From assembly GCA_050301795.1 (NCBI GenBank), contig JBNKZU010000043.1, positions 1-64,000 of the forward strand: a stretch of 64,000 nucleotides of DNA. The letters are read 5' to 3'. Under the pieces are notes generated by a model, which was given only the letters and a program-made list of their open reading frames with translations, searched no databases and was not told the origin of the DNA. Positions 24,745-34,104 of the stretch are shown in pieces. The DNA comes from JBNKZU01 sp050301795 (lineage in GTDB: Bacteria > Pseudomonadota > Gammaproteobacteria > Thiohalomonadales > Thiohalomonadaceae). Within the stretch, counting starts at the first letter, position 1. Every line of letters starts with the position of its first letter. A program made the translations under genes and the position numbers.

Positions 24745-25836
24745 CTAGGGCCTGTTCTCGTTGGCTGCTTTTATAAACGTAGCATTCAATGCCTGAGCCA
24801 TATCCAGAACCTGTGAACGGTATGTCTTCGGATCGGTCACAATCGCATGAGATGAACGATTGGTTGCTGCAGAGGTAAAGTTAAATGAACCCAGTGGCAG
24901 AATAACCCCGCTATCACGATTACTATCCAGCTCCTTGAATACACCATAACCATTCCCTTTTGAGAGGCTGCGTTTTCCATCTTCATAGAACGTTCCCCAC
25001 GCGCTGATAAGACTATTCTTATCGCCCATGGTGGTGTCAATGCGTGCCAGTTTTATTGCAAGATTTGCAGCTGCACCAACCTCAGCCGTACCGCCACCAA
25101 AGAAGCCGGAGCTGTTACCACTGCTACTCAGATCTGCAAAGTCGATAACCATGCTAACCCTGATCGCAACCGCATCATGCTCAAATGCAAGATAGGCCTG
25201 CGCAAAGGTATTAGCGTTATCAGTAATACCCATACTACCTTCAGCCTGGTTAAACCACAGAGGCAGGCCAGTAGGAGACATCGTTAGCGTTGTGCGCGGA
25301 TCAGAAAGTTCAGCCTCCTTGAAAAAGGGGGTATTACTTATCGGATCATGGAATTTGAACGCCCGATAACCAACCGAACTGCGCATCTTGTCAACAGGAA
25401 TAATCTCACGACCGGAAGATGACAACTGCGCTATAAAATCAGCATACATCGCATCAACAATCGCTTGCATATCCTCACCGGAAACACCTGCCAGTGAAAC
25501 ATCCATACTGGCTTTTGCGCCGGATGAAGTGCCTCCACCAAGCGTTCTGCCACCGGAAACGCTGGCAGATACCTTGTTCTTCAGAACAAAAGTGACATTA
25601 AAACCGGAGACAACCACGCGACTGGTTTCACCCAGAGTGTCATCGAGATTTTTATCGTCAAAAAGATCCCCGGTATCTATTTTGCTGACAGGCAGTGCTT
25701 TGGGTGCTGGTGCAGTCTCAAAATGGGTCGGGTATTGTTCGGCAGGTTTTGGCGGTCCCAGAGAGATACAGCCAGTGAGAACAAAGGTCGTAATCGCAGC
25801 AATGATCGCTACTTTGTGTGAATGTCTGATTTTCAT
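24745..25836 (-). CDS. Lipoprotein of unknown function
   Basis: A 363-residue protein with a lipobox (VLTGC, Cys at about residue 22) and a basic N-terminus. GGAG precedes ATG 25836. The mature part is rich in Ser/Gly (GGRTLGGGTSSGAKASMDV, NSSGFFGGGTAEVGAAANLA), and hydrophobic strands suggest a beta-rich periplasmic domain. No known domain recognised. It lies between the two kinase genes, with palindrome site B in its promoter region, so it is likely part of the same regulon. Confidence 0.8.
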   Translation of the reverse strand: MKIRHSHKVAIIAAITTFVLTGCISLGPPKPAEQYPTHFETAPAPKALPVSKIDTGDLFDDKNLDDTLGETSRVVVSGFNVTFVLKNKVSASVSGGRTLGGGTSSGAKASMDVSLAGVSGEDMQAIVDAMYADFIAQLSSSGREIIPVDKMRSSVGYRAFKFHDPISNTPFFKEAELSDPRTTLTMSPTGLPLWFNQAEGSMGITDNANTFAQAYLAFEHDAVAIRVSMVIDFADLSSSGNSSGFFGGGTAEVGAAANLAIKLARIDTTMGDKNSLISAWGTFYEDGKRSLSKGNGYGVFKELDSNRDSGVILPLGSFNFTSAATNRSSHAIVTDPKTYRSQVLDMAQALNATFIKAANENRP

Positions 25837-25898
25837 AATAACTCCATCTGTTTCAGGTGATGGGAGTAATTGTCAGGAATTGTGAAAATAAAGGGCAT

Positions 25899-25912
25899 CC
25901 CCTGATCAGGGG
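25899..25912. promoter_or_regulatory. Palindromic operator (site B) upstream of the lipoprotein gene
   Basis: CCCCTGATCAGGGG, perfect, followed on the plus strand by a run that makes nine consecutive G (25909-25917). On the minus strand TATTTT occurs 8 bp past the palindrome, the same spacing as TATAAT at site A. It lies 63 bp before the lipoprotein start. Confidence 0.6.
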
Positions 25913-25921
25913 GGGGGAGGG

Positions 25922-28063
25922 TTAGCTTATGGTGATTGCAATATCGATAAACAGTTGCTCATTCTGTAGGTAGTAATCAATGCTGCCATTGATTTCACTC
26001 AGTCGGGTTTGTATATGTTTTGTTCCGCGGCCGCTTTCCCAGTGTTGAGGATTCTCAGGATTGCCATCTTGCACAACGACGATTTTTAATTGCGAGTCGT
26101 GATAATCAATAGCAATTTCCACTCTTTGTGGTGCTGAATGTTTCAGTGCATTGGTAATAATTTCACGCATGATTCGTCTGATATTGGTGGCAAAACGCGC
26201 CGAGACTGATGGCGACTCTATCTCAAGATTGTCCTGCCATTTGTAATCGATGCTGTTTTCCTTAAGGCGTGTTTCTGTTTCGGTTCTGATATCACCAAAT
26301 AGTAGTATCAGTCGTTGTGATTTCTCTTCTAGGTTGTTGAGCGTGTCACGAAGATCGTTCATCGCTTCCATGGCAACCTGTCGTTGGGTTTCATCGGCTG
26401 CGTTGTGAACCATGCGCAGTATTTTTGCACCAAGATCATCGTGCAGATCCCGACTGATCCGTTTACGCTCAAGTTCACGTGAGTGAATGCTCTGTAAGGC
26501 CAGTTGTGAAAGCTGGTGCAGATGGTTGATAACCTTCAGATCAACGCTGTTAAACAACTTCTGTCCCTGTGAGCGAAAGCGCATTTCAATCACTCTGCCG
26601 ACGGTGATATGGGGAATCTGGATCTTCTCGCCCTGATCAATCAGTGTTGCCTTTTCAGCACTGCCATCGATCTCATTTATCTCAAGTGGGGCGAAGATCT
26701 TCTGCATCAGGTTTATCCAGAATGCTCCCAGTTCCTGTTCTGAGCCAACAGCCAGGATCTCGTTGGTAAAGTCGGGATCCATGTAGAGGGTTTCGGCACT
26801 GATTTCGGGAAAGAGTCGCTGTAAAAGGTATTGTCTGGCAGGGAAGTAGAGCCAGCCAACAATTAGAATCGATAGGGTGAGTGATAACATCTGGTTAATG
26901 TCGATCAGATAGAGAATCACGACATCGGTTAACACCAGTGTTAATCCGCCAAAAAACCAGAACCACGCCTTTATCCACCAGCGATCAAGCTCAAACAGTC
27001 TGTAACGAGCCACCCCCAACGCCATGCCGATATACATCAACAAAAACGTACCTAGTAGTACACTCTGTTCGGCAAGGGGTTTGATACCCATCACCATTGG
27101 TAGTGCCGCAATCAGTGTAAAAAAGGCGGTGCCGAGGTAGATCGAAAAAAGAAACCATTTAAGCGCCGCTCTCTCTACTGGGTCTCTCTTCAATCGTCGC
27201 CACTGAGCTACGCCGACAGCGATTCCGGCCATAAAGGTCAGAACAATAGGGATGTAGCGCCCATCAGATGGCGCTCCCGTGAGGCCTGAAACGGTAGCGA
27301 TATAATCAACGGCAAACAGTGGTAACAGCAGGTATTCGATCTTCTTGCTGGAGATCGGTTTTGGGTAGTACCACAACAACAACAGAAACGAGGCAGAGAA
27401 GATGATGACACCAAGGTGGTTGAGAGAAGAGAGTGCAAAAAAGAGATCGCCATCAATCGCCAACTCGCGACTACTATAAAAAGAAGCAGCAACACAGGAG
27501 AGATAGAAGCCAAGACCGGTAACAAAGAGGTATTTTGCGCCTTTGGAATTGCGCGTATATAACCAGACTCCGGCTCCAATGAGCAGCCCAACAATTCCAA
27601 AAAGCTGTTGTGCATAGAAGATCATCGGAATCGCGCCAACCCCACCTTTTACCGTGGTTAATTCAACACGGGTATGGTTATCACTGATAAAGGTTATCTT
27701 GCCGCTGATAAGTTGTTGATGAATGGCGGATTGCCGCCTGAAGAAGTCATTGAACTCTTCAAGCGAGGGGATGATATCGGGCTCCTCCAGGATATCTGAG
27801 GCCATCAATGGCGTGGTGTTGCCATCAACATCGATATAACCTCTAACGGTGAACGGTGTGGTGACTCTTTGGTGATTCGGATGCTGCTGATCGATCGATA
27901 GAATCTGCACTGTGCCGCCATCCGGTGAAGGCGCAAAGGTTGCTCCAAGCCATGGATTCTGAATAAAGAACCAGCTTTGAACCAAAAACAGTGCAATGGC
28001 AAAAAGAGCCACAGCCAACAGTTTTGAGCCAGATGAAGTCGCTAGGGTCTGTTGATCATTCAT
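25922..28063 (-). CDS. Membrane sensor histidine kinase (HisKA_3), second kinase
   Basis: A 713-residue kinase. It has one N-terminal helix (about 14-34), a periplasmic segment (about 35-145), then a cluster of about nine membrane helices (150-410). A GAF-like linker (430-510) precedes HisKA_3 with His541 in RISRDLHDDLGAKI and an ATPase with REIITNALKHS. The ATPase G1 box reads VVVQDGNPENP instead of DNGxG, so ATP binding may be modified. ATG 28063 is preferred to GTG 28072; neither has a good Shine-Dalgarno. There is no regulator next to it; the pair at 23280-24567 are likely partners. Confidence 0.86.
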   Translation of the reverse strand: MNDQQTLATSSGSKLLAVALFAIALFLVQSWFFIQNPWLGATFAPSPDGGTVQILSIDQQHPNHQRVTTPFTVRGYIDVDGNTTPLMASDILEEPDIIPSLEEFNDFFRRQSAIHQQLISGKITFISDNHTRVELTTVKGGVGAIPMIFYAQQLFGIVGLLIGAGVWLYTRNSKGAKYLFVTGLGFYLSCVAASFYSSRELAIDGDLFFALSSLNHLGVIIFSASFLLLLWYYPKPISSKKIEYLLLPLFAVDYIATVSGLTGAPSDGRYIPIVLTFMAGIAVGVAQWRRLKRDPVERAALKWFLFSIYLGTAFFTLIAALPMVMGIKPLAEQSVLLGTFLLMYIGMALGVARYRLFELDRWWIKAWFWFFGGLTLVLTDVVILYLIDINQMLSLTLSILIVGWLYFPARQYLLQRLFPEISAETLYMDPDFTNEILAVGSEQELGAFWINLMQKIFAPLEINEIDGSAEKATLIDQGEKIQIPHITVGRVIEMRFRSQGQKLFNSVDLKVINHLHQLSQLALQSIHSRELERKRISRDLHDDLGAKILRMVHNAADETQRQVAMEAMNDLRDTLNNLEEKSQRLILLFGDIRTETETRLKENSIDYKWQDNLEIESPSVSARFATNIRRIMREIITNALKHSAPQRVEIAIDYHDSQLKIVVVQDGNPENPQHWESGRGTKHIQTRLSEINGSIDYYLQNEQLFIDIAITIS

Positions 28064-28493
28064 ATTTAACACTGTTGCTGTTCAGAAATGCGCCAATCAC
28101 AGCGCGAATAGCGATATTTGGTTGTTCCAAATGAGCGATGAGCAACACAAAGAGGTCTATTTTTGGATGCAACCCGATGGGATAGGACGGTTTTTCCATC
28201 CAACTTCGTCGCCTGTAAAGGTGTAGGTGAGGGGCGTAAGTTGTGAGCGGTAAGTTTTATCAGTCGTTTATCTGGAATAACCAAACTGTACTCCCTCTGC
28301 CTTGTTGGACGAAATAATCGTCTTTGGCAGTAATGAGGATAAAAGATCAACAGACCCGTGCCTATTCATTGATTGATTGTGTTCAAAAAGGGATTCATTT
28401 AGAACTCCTTTGGAGATAAGAATGCACTATTTCTTTTGTTATTCATACTCTGTATATGCACATCCTTGTGCACCTAAGAAGATAGGATTAGCG
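28064..28493. other. 430-bp intergenic region with possible operator
   Basis: No credible gene: a 94-codon minus-strand ORF (28066-28350) has atypical composition and no start signal. CGCCT-GTAA-AGGTG at 28210-28223 is a degenerate member of the palindrome family seen at sites A-C and lies upstream of the second kinase. TGCAC-AAGGAT-GTGCA near 28461 could form a hairpin behind the next gene. Confidence 0.35.
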
Positions 28494-29849
28494 CTAATCG
28501 ATCTTTCGGATCACATAGTTATTATGATCGGCGACATATAGACTGGTTCCATCCGTTGCCAGGGTCGATCCAAAAGCAGGGGTACCATTGGCGCTTCCAA
28601 ACTGGGCTGCGGTGCCGTTACCATCGGCATAGCCATGTGTCCAGGTATTTCCGGCGATTGTGGCGGTGGTTTTATCGGCCAGTTTGACCTTAATAATGTC
28701 GTAGTGCCATAACTTGGTGATATACAGATACGTTCCATCCGTTGCCACTGAAACCGGGTTTTGAAGACCAAGCGCCATATCGACCACAGTGCCATCAGCT
28801 ATAGTGATTTGGTATACGGTTCCACCGGCACTGTTCGCCATGTAGAGATAAGTACCGTCGGTGGTGAGATCGCCACCAGTGATTCCTGCGGTTGTGGTTT
28901 CAAGATCAACAAACTCAGTAACCGTGCCATCAGCAATCGCTACTTTTTGAATCTTTCCTGAGTTTGCGTCAGAAACATAGAGATAGGTTCCATCACTGGT
29001 TAATCCTCCAGCCGAAAAGAGACCAGGTAAACCGGTTGTTAATTGGGTTGAAGTGCCACTGATTGTGTCAACACTTCCAAGCCAATTATTGCTGGCAAGA
29101 TAGAGTGTACTGTTCTGATAGGTCAGAACCCCTGTACCAGAATAGGGGCCAGTAACCGTGGTGCTATCACCTGAGCTGATAAGTACCTTACGAATATATG
29201 ATTTGCCTGTTTGAGCAATATCGGAATGTTTGCTGACGACATAGAGGTATTTGCTATCAGTGGTAAGCGCAGTGGGGTAGTAGTAGCTGGATGTGGTCGC
29301 GGTGCCATCGGTATTCCCTGCTACACCGGCCTGTCCACTCAAGGTGGTAACATCGCCATTTAATGTCAATGCGGTTCCAAGCATGTTTCCACCATAGGTA
29401 CCTGTAACGCTGGATCCGGTGTTTGTGCTACTTTGAATCGTGAATTGTCCATAAAATGGTGAACCACCAACACCATACATATTGACCTCGTGGATCTCTC
29501 CATTTAATAGAGAGAGTGCATATTCCATGGATGAGGAACTGTCGACCCAAATATATTCACTTCCTCGAAGCTCAAAGCTATCAGCAACAACGGTGTATTG
29601 CGTCGTCAGCATTAAGCTACCACTCGAACTGAATGTAAACAGAACCGTATCGCCATTTTGGTAAATCGATCCGTTTTGTGCACTGGAATAGACCATAGTG
29701 ACTGCCTTGCTCGCAACACCTGCCGGTAAAGTCGTACTGTTCTGGTTTGTTGTTGGTGTCGTGCTTGTCGAACTGCTTTGGTTGCAGCCTGTGATAATTA
29801 TCAATACCGTAATTATCGTTGCAAAGCTAAGGTGTTTGATGGTGAACAT
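28494..29849 (-). CDS. Lipoprotein with NHL-type beta-propeller repeats
   Basis: A 451-residue lipoprotein: MFTIKHLSFATIITVLIIITGC holds the lipobox. A Ser/Thr/Asn-rich linker follows. Residues 60-160 form a lipocalin-like or beta domain, then from about 170 repeated blades of the type LTTDSKYLYVVSK, VATDGTYLYITKL and LATDGTSLYVADH, the NHL/six-bladed pattern. ADGNGTAAQFGSANG also recurs as a blade linker. AGGGG supports ATG 29849 over an upstream start at 29876. It is probably surface or periplasmic, binding a ligand or partner. A palindrome (site C) lies upstream. Confidence 0.82.
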   Translation of the reverse strand: MFTIKHLSFATIITVLIIITGCNQSSSTSTTPTTNQNSTTLPAGVASKAVTMVYSSAQNGSIYQNGDTVLFTFSSSGSLMLTTQYTVVADSFELRGSEYIWVDSSSSMEYALSLLNGEIHEVNMYGVGGSPFYGQFTIQSSTNTGSSVTGTYGGNMLGTALTLNGDVTTLSGQAGVAGNTDGTATTSSYYYPTALTTDSKYLYVVSKHSDIAQTGKSYIRKVLISSGDSTTVTGPYSGTGVLTYQNSTLYLASNNWLGSVDTISGTSTQLTTGLPGLFSAGGLTSDGTYLYVSDANSGKIQKVAIADGTVTEFVDLETTTAGITGGDLTTDGTYLYMANSAGGTVYQITIADGTVVDMALGLQNPVSVATDGTYLYITKLWHYDIIKVKLADKTTATIAGNTWTHGYADGNGTAAQFGSANGTPAFGSTLATDGTSLYVADHNNYVIRKID

Positions 29850-29956
29850 ATTTAATCCCCTGACAGTTTTTTGCATAAACTCACATGAACCCGCTTAGAT
29901 ATGGATCTAAGGATTCTGATTAGCGTTTACTTTAATTAGGGTGGGCAATGAAAACA

Positions 29957-29974
29957 CCCCCCTGAATAGGGGGG
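29957..29974. promoter_or_regulatory. Palindromic operator (site C) upstream of the propeller lipoprotein
   Basis: CCCCCCT-GAAT-AGGGGGG, 7-bp arms with 4-bp centre as in sites A and B. On the minus strand a TAATTA lies 18 bp further, about one helical turn more than at sites A and B. Confidence 0.55.
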
Positions 29975-30060
29975 AATTAGGGGTTAATCGTGTTCGGGAA
30001 TGGCTCTCTTTGAGATGTATTCAATCGTTAAGCGGGATTGCATCACTCACCACAGATACT

Positions 30061-30351
30061 CTATTGGTTTGAACTCATCGTTCCACTGATGACAGTGATA
30101 TCGACACCAAAGATTCGATTAATAAACCCGACAAACGAAGAGAGGTCATCAGGTGATGAGTCGATTGAGGTAATATCTGCCCCTTCCGGGATCAGCTCCA
30201 TCGCCCTCTCCTGAGTGTCTCCGCCGGGGATCTTCAGGAAAAGGATATTGAAATTTTCAGCGTGGGTTGAATACATGCTGTTAGTTGTACGGACACCTGA
30301 ACACCCTGTCAGCGTAATGATAATCCCCATAAATAGAATCTTTTTGATCAT
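30061..30351 (-). CDS. Small lipoprotein
   Basis: A 96-residue lipoprotein with lipobox TLTGC (Cys17) and AGGAGA before the ATG. The mature domain, NILFLKIPGGDTQERAMELIPEGADI ... FINRIFGVDITVISGTM, has a pattern like TRL/DUF6567-type small lipoproteins (a GD turn, then helix, then a final VxVSG-like strand), a weak similarity. It is divergent from the outer-membrane operon starting at 30540. Confidence 0.75.
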   Translation of the reverse strand: MIKKILFMGIIITLTGCSGVRTTNSMYSTHAENFNILFLKIPGGDTQERAMELIPEGADITSIDSSPDDLSSFVGFINRIFGVDITVISGTMSSNQ

Positions 30352-30400
30352 TGGTATCTCCTGATAATCGTATTTCTTATGTAGATGTTCGGCATATTAT

Positions 30401-30415
30401 CACCTCAAAAAGGGA
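30401..30415. promoter_or_regulatory. Weak CCT...AGG element in the divergent promoter
   Basis: CACCTCAAAAAGGGA resembles the operator family, with a 5-bp centre and imperfect arms. It lies between the small lipoprotein and the outer-membrane operon. Low confidence. Confidence 0.2.
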
Positions 30416-30539
30416 CTTGCCTGTGAACAATCTTTTATTCTGGGTTATTGCCGTCTGAAATAGAGACCGTTCATCCGACTATTTGTCATTTCATCTCAAA
30501 TCGATAGAGCCTGGTTGGTTGACTTGCTATTTTGTGAGC

Positions 30540-31577
30540 ATGAAAAAATATCATTACAAATTCTGGATTGCGCTTTTTCTGCTTGCTGGTGTTCATTCTC
30601 AGATCATCGCAGTGGAGTATAGCTATACACCATCACCGATTATTGCCTACTCCCCAACAGATGGCTCCATTCTCGGTGGCGCACTCTTTTATCATCCAAG
30701 AGATCCGGTAGCAAAAGGGACGACGATGGGGCTACAGTTTGCCGCAAATAAACATCAGGATGGGATGTTTATCTTTGAGTATCAGCAATTCTCAAGATTA
30801 TCAGAGCTCAGTTTTGGTCTCGAAAGTAGTTTTAGTTCATTTCGTTATTACGATTATGGCTCAGGAAACCAGACCAGTGCCGATAGCTTCCAAATTGTGG
30901 AGGGTTCAAACTTTGAGATAAAGCCTCAACTCAAGATCCCCGGATTTGCAGAGAGTATCTGGATTGCATTTATCAACTATCGCAGCCGTACTGAGGACGC
31001 TGTTGATGGTAACCCCTCACTACAGCTCTCCCCGGAATCTTCTCGTTATTCAGTTGGTATCAGACAAGAGTTTGATCAACGAAACGATCACTTAAATCCC
31101 ACTAAGGGTACCTATCTGGCATGGGAGGTCTCTGTGCTCCCCGAGCAGGACGGTGCTAACAAACAGGTCAGCAATATCGAATTTGAATACCGCTTCTTTA
31201 TGCCAATCACAAATGATCTATCCAGTGCGACCCGTTTCAGTGCGGGCGCCTTTAGTGATGATCCCGGATATCTGTTTCGATATGGCCTGGGTGGTGAAAA
31301 TGGGTTGAGAGGCTTTTACGCAAATCGCTTTAGTGGTGATCACTACTATCTGCTACAGCAGGAGTTTCGATTTCCTTTATGGAAAATCATCAGTGGTACC
31401 GTATTTGTCGAGGCGGGTGATGTCTCCTACGGAGCATTGGATAACATGCGAACCGCGACAGGTGTGGGATTACGTTTTGGACTGCCACCCGATTTCAGAA
31501 TGAAACTGCGGTTTGATTTTGGTGTGGATGATGAAGGTGAGACGGCTATGTTTGTAAATTTTGGACAGTTCTTTTAG
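30540..31577 (+). CDS. Omp85/BamA-like outer-membrane barrel without POTRA domains
   Basis: A 345-residue protein with signal peptide (MKKYHYKFWIALFLLAGVHSQIIA). The whole mature part is a beta barrel of the surface-antigen (D15) type: YSPTDGSILGGALFY, RQEFDQRNDHLNPTKGTYLAWEV, and YGLGGENGLRGFYANRFSGDHYYLLQQEFRFPLW, with the conserved RGF that locks the substrate-exit loop. It ends in Phe. There is no POTRA region, unlike BamA/TamA. ATG 30540 starts the signal peptide; TTG 30483 is less likely. It is first of an eight-gene envelope operon. Confidence 0.82.
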   Translation: MKKYHYKFWIALFLLAGVHSQIIAVEYSYTPSPIIAYSPTDGSILGGALFYHPRDPVAKGTTMGLQFAANKHQDGMFIFEYQQFSRLSELSFGLESSFSSFRYYDYGSGNQTSADSFQIVEGSNFEIKPQLKIPGFAESIWIAFINYRSRTEDAVDGNPSLQLSPESSRYSVGIRQEFDQRNDHLNPTKGTYLAWEVSVLPEQDGANKQVSNIEFEYRFFMPITNDLSSATRFSAGAFSDDPGYLFRYGLGGENGLRGFYANRFSGDHYYLLQQEFRFPLWKIISGTVFVEAGDVSYGALDNMRTATGVGLRFGLPPDFRMKLRFDFGVDDEGETAMFVNFGQFF

Positions 31578-31583
31578 GAGAAT

Positions 31584-32222
31584 ATGATGAAAAAAGCACT
31601 ATTGATAGTATTAACCATATTCATGACTCAGTCGGCATACGCCATGAATGAACAACAGTTTCAGGCGATGATTAAACGCTATGTTGAGGCGCTTGATGGT
31701 AATCATCAGTCACGTGATGATGTAAAGCAGATGCTAGGCGCGATCATCGAAGAGGATAAGAGTGATGCGATAGCACATGTCTTTTATGGTAGTACGATGA
31801 CCCTTGAAGGCCGTGATGCATGGATGCCTTGGAATAAAATGGGTCTTACCGAAAAAGGGATGGATATCATGGATAGAGCATTAAAGATGAGTAAGGGAAA
31901 TGATGAAATACCCTCCTTCTTAAATCGTGCAATAGAGATGGAGGTAAAAACGCTTTGTGCATTTACCTTTACTCAGGTTCCAAAGATGTTTGGGCGATTT
32001 GAACAGGGTATTGAACTGTTTGACGAGATAAGACTCGATCCTCGATATCGCCAGTTTACCGATCTTCAAAAAGCACAGTTTCTTTTCTATCGGGCAAAGG
32101 CTGCGGCGAGCAACGACCATCTTGTTGATGCAAAAAATTATTATCAAAAGGTGATTCGCATGAACGTCAGTGAGAAATTAAGCAAGCAATCTAATGAAGA
32201 ATTAGAAAGACTATCACTATGA
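31584..32222 (+). CDS. Periplasmic helical (TPR-like) protein
   Basis: A 212-residue protein with signal peptide (MMKKALLIVLTIFMTQSAYA). The rest is helical: EQQFQAMIKRYVEALDGNHQSRDDVKQMLGAIIEEDKSDAIAHVFYGSTM and DLQKAQFLFYRAKAAASNDHLVDAKNYYQKVI look like tetratricopeptide units. AGGAGA precedes the ATG. Its stop overlaps the ABC ATPase start (ATGA). It is likely an adaptor in the envelope operon. Confidence 0.75.
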   Translation: MMKKALLIVLTIFMTQSAYAMNEQQFQAMIKRYVEALDGNHQSRDDVKQMLGAIIEEDKSDAIAHVFYGSTMTLEGRDAWMPWNKMGLTEKGMDIMDRALKMSKGNDEIPSFLNRAIEMEVKTLCAFTFTQVPKMFGRFEQGIELFDEIRLDPRYRQFTDLQKAQFLFYRAKAAASNDHLVDAKNYYQKVIRMNVSEKLSKQSNEELERLSL

Positions 32223-32890
32223 ACGATTTAATGGTTTTAAACGACGTAACCAAGACCTATCACTTGGGAGATACTAAGGTTCAGGCCTTAAAAGGGATCA
32301 ACCTGACGATACCCTATGGTGAATTTGCAGCGATTGGTGGCCCCTCAGGAAGTGGTAAAAGTACACTGCTAAATATCTGTGGATTAATCGATAGCGCAGA
32401 TGGTGGTCGTTACACCCTTGAGGGACGTACAGTTTCCAACCTGAGTGAAGATGATCTAACCAAAGTTCGACGTGAACGCCTTGGTTTTATCTTTCAAAGC
32501 TTTAATCTGATTCCGGTGATGTCTGCTCGTGAAAATGTGGAGTATCCACTGCTGCTTACCGGTATGGATAAGCAGAGCCGAAAACAGACCGTTGATGCGA
32601 TTATCGAGAAGGTTGGGCTGGCTCCGTACGCACATCATCTTCCCGATAAGCTCTCCGGTGGTCAGCGGCAACGTGTGGCTATTGCGCGGGCACTGGTAAA
32701 AAGACCTGCGTTGGTGATCGCTGATGAGCCAACGGCAAACCTGGATACTAAAACGGCAACCCAGATAATTGACCTGATGCATGAGCTTGGATCAGAGCAT
32801 AAAACAACATTTATTATTGCCACACACGATGAACGAATGGTTGAGCGTTGTCACCGTAGTTATCATCTTGTCGATGGAGAGATCTCATGA
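32219..32890 (+). CDS. ABC transporter ATPase, LolD/MacB type
   Basis: A 223-residue ATPase: Walker A GGPSGSGKST (40-49), Q-loop FQSFNLIP, signature LSGGQRQRVAIARAL, Walker B LVIADEPTANLD, and H-loop ATHDE. It overlaps its neighbours by 4 bp on each side. The subfamily powers transporters that extract lipoproteins (LolCDE) or move envelope substrates (MacB), rather than importers. It pairs with the next gene. Confidence 0.93.
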   Translation: MNDLMVLNDVTKTYHLGDTKVQALKGINLTIPYGEFAAIGGPSGSGKSTLLNICGLIDSADGGRYTLEGRTVSNLSEDDLTKVRRERLGFIFQSFNLIPVMSARENVEYPLLLTGMDKQSRKQTVDAIIEKVGLAPYAHHLPDKLSGGQRQRVAIARALVKRPALVIADEPTANLDTKTATQIIDLMHELGSEHKTTFIIATHDERMVERCHRSYHLVDGEIS

Positions 32891-34104
32891 ACTGGATTCT
32901 ATTTGCAATTAAGAATGTATTTAGAAATAGTCGTCGCGCATTTATTACGATTATTATCACAGCGATCGGAACAGCAGCCATAATGACCGCAGGTGGGTTT
33001 GCACTGTTTACCTATGAAGGGTTAGAGGAGATGTCTACTCGTGATAGTGGACATATCATTATTGGGCATAAAGACTACTTCACCAAAGAGGAAGAGACGC
33101 CACTTGAGCTAGGGCTTGAAGGCTACCAAACCATTTTGGATAAGGCCGATAAAGATGAACGGGTTCGCAAGGTGTTACCAAGAGTGGCGATATCCGGGTT
33201 AATCAGTAACGGTGATAAATCCGCAATATTTATGGGGACAGGTATTGACCCTGAAGAGTTTGTTATCAAGGGGTTTACAATTACGATTAATTCAGGGAGT
33301 CGTTTAAGCCGTAACCCAGACCCTGATAAAGACCCGGAAGTGATGGTCGCCTCAGATCTAGCAAGGATCATGAAGGTCAAGATCGGTAGTTATCTAACTG
33401 TAATGAGCACAACCAGCGATGGCGTACTCAATGCGATCGATGTGCAGGTTAGTGGTATCTTTACCACAGGTGTGCCTGAGGTTGATAAGCGTATGATTCT
33501 AACCAACCTGACCACCGCACAGGATCTGTTAACAAGCGACAAAGTCAGTTCATTGCACGTCTATCTATATGAAACGGCCGATACAGCATCTATGCTGCAA
33601 AAGATTAAAACCCAATATCCAGATTTGAGTTATGAGACTTGGCTGGATCAAGCCTTCTTCTATGTGAAGGTTAAGAATCTCTATAATCGTATCTTTGGAA
33701 TGTTGGGGATCATTATTGTGATTATGGTTTTCTTTTCGGTCTCGAATACGATGTCGATGGTTGTCATTGAGCGTACTCGTGAGATCGGAACGCAAGCAGC
33801 CATGGGAACCTACCCTTTGGAAATTGTTCGTAACTTCTCATTGGAGTCACTCGTTATCGCTGTTGTTGGATCCTCGATTGGACTGATGATTGCCGGGGCT
33901 GTGAGTATTACACTGAGTTTTGCAGGCATTGAGATGCCACCACCTCCAGGGCGTTCGGATGGCTATCCTTTAATAGTCTACTTTTCGCCTGAATTAGCAA
34001 TGATTACTGTCCCGCTTTTGATTACAGTGTGTGTTATTGCCGCATGGGTCGCAGCGCGGCGTGGTGTCAAGAAACCAATCGTAGAGGCATTGGCTCATGT
34101 ATAG
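32887..34104 (+). CDS. ABC transporter permease, FtsX/LolC/MacB type
   Basis: A 405-residue permease. The N-terminal helix is at about 18-40, a large periplasmic MacB-type domain at 45-270, then three helices (275-300, 320-345, 370-395). RTREIGTQAAMGTYPLEIVRNF is the conserved coupling segment of FtsX-domain permeases. One gene only, so it is probably a homodimer rather than a LolC/LolE pair. It overlaps the ATPase by 4 bp and the next gene by 8 bp. Confidence 0.9.
   Translation: MNWILFAIKNVFRNSRRAFITIIITAIGTAAIMTAGGFALFTYEGLEEMSTRDSGHIIIGHKDYFTKEEETPLELGLEGYQTILDKADKDERVRKVLPRVAISGLISNGDKSAIFMGTGIDPEEFVIKGFTITINSGSRLSRNPDPDKDPEVMVASDLARIMKVKIGSYLTVMSTTSDGVLNAIDVQVSGIFTTGVPEVDKRMILTNLTTAQDLLTSDKVSSLHVYLYETADTASMLQKIKTQYPDLSYETWLDQAFFYVKVKNLYNRIFGMLGIIIVIMVFFSVSNTMSMVVIERTREIGTQAAMGTYPLEIVRNFSLESLVIAVVGSSIGLMIAGAVSITLSFAGIEMPPPPGRSDGYPLIVYFSPELAMITVPLLITVCVIAAWVAARRGVKKPIVEALAHV

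Noticed and set aside
25909..25920. Poly-G tract as a phase-variation switch
   Set aside because: It lies just outside the kinase stop codon and not in a reading frame; at most it could alter spacing of operator B.
28066..28350. 94-codon minus-strand ORF
   Set aside because: No start signal, no recognisable motif, atypical composition, and it fills the leader of the kinase gene.
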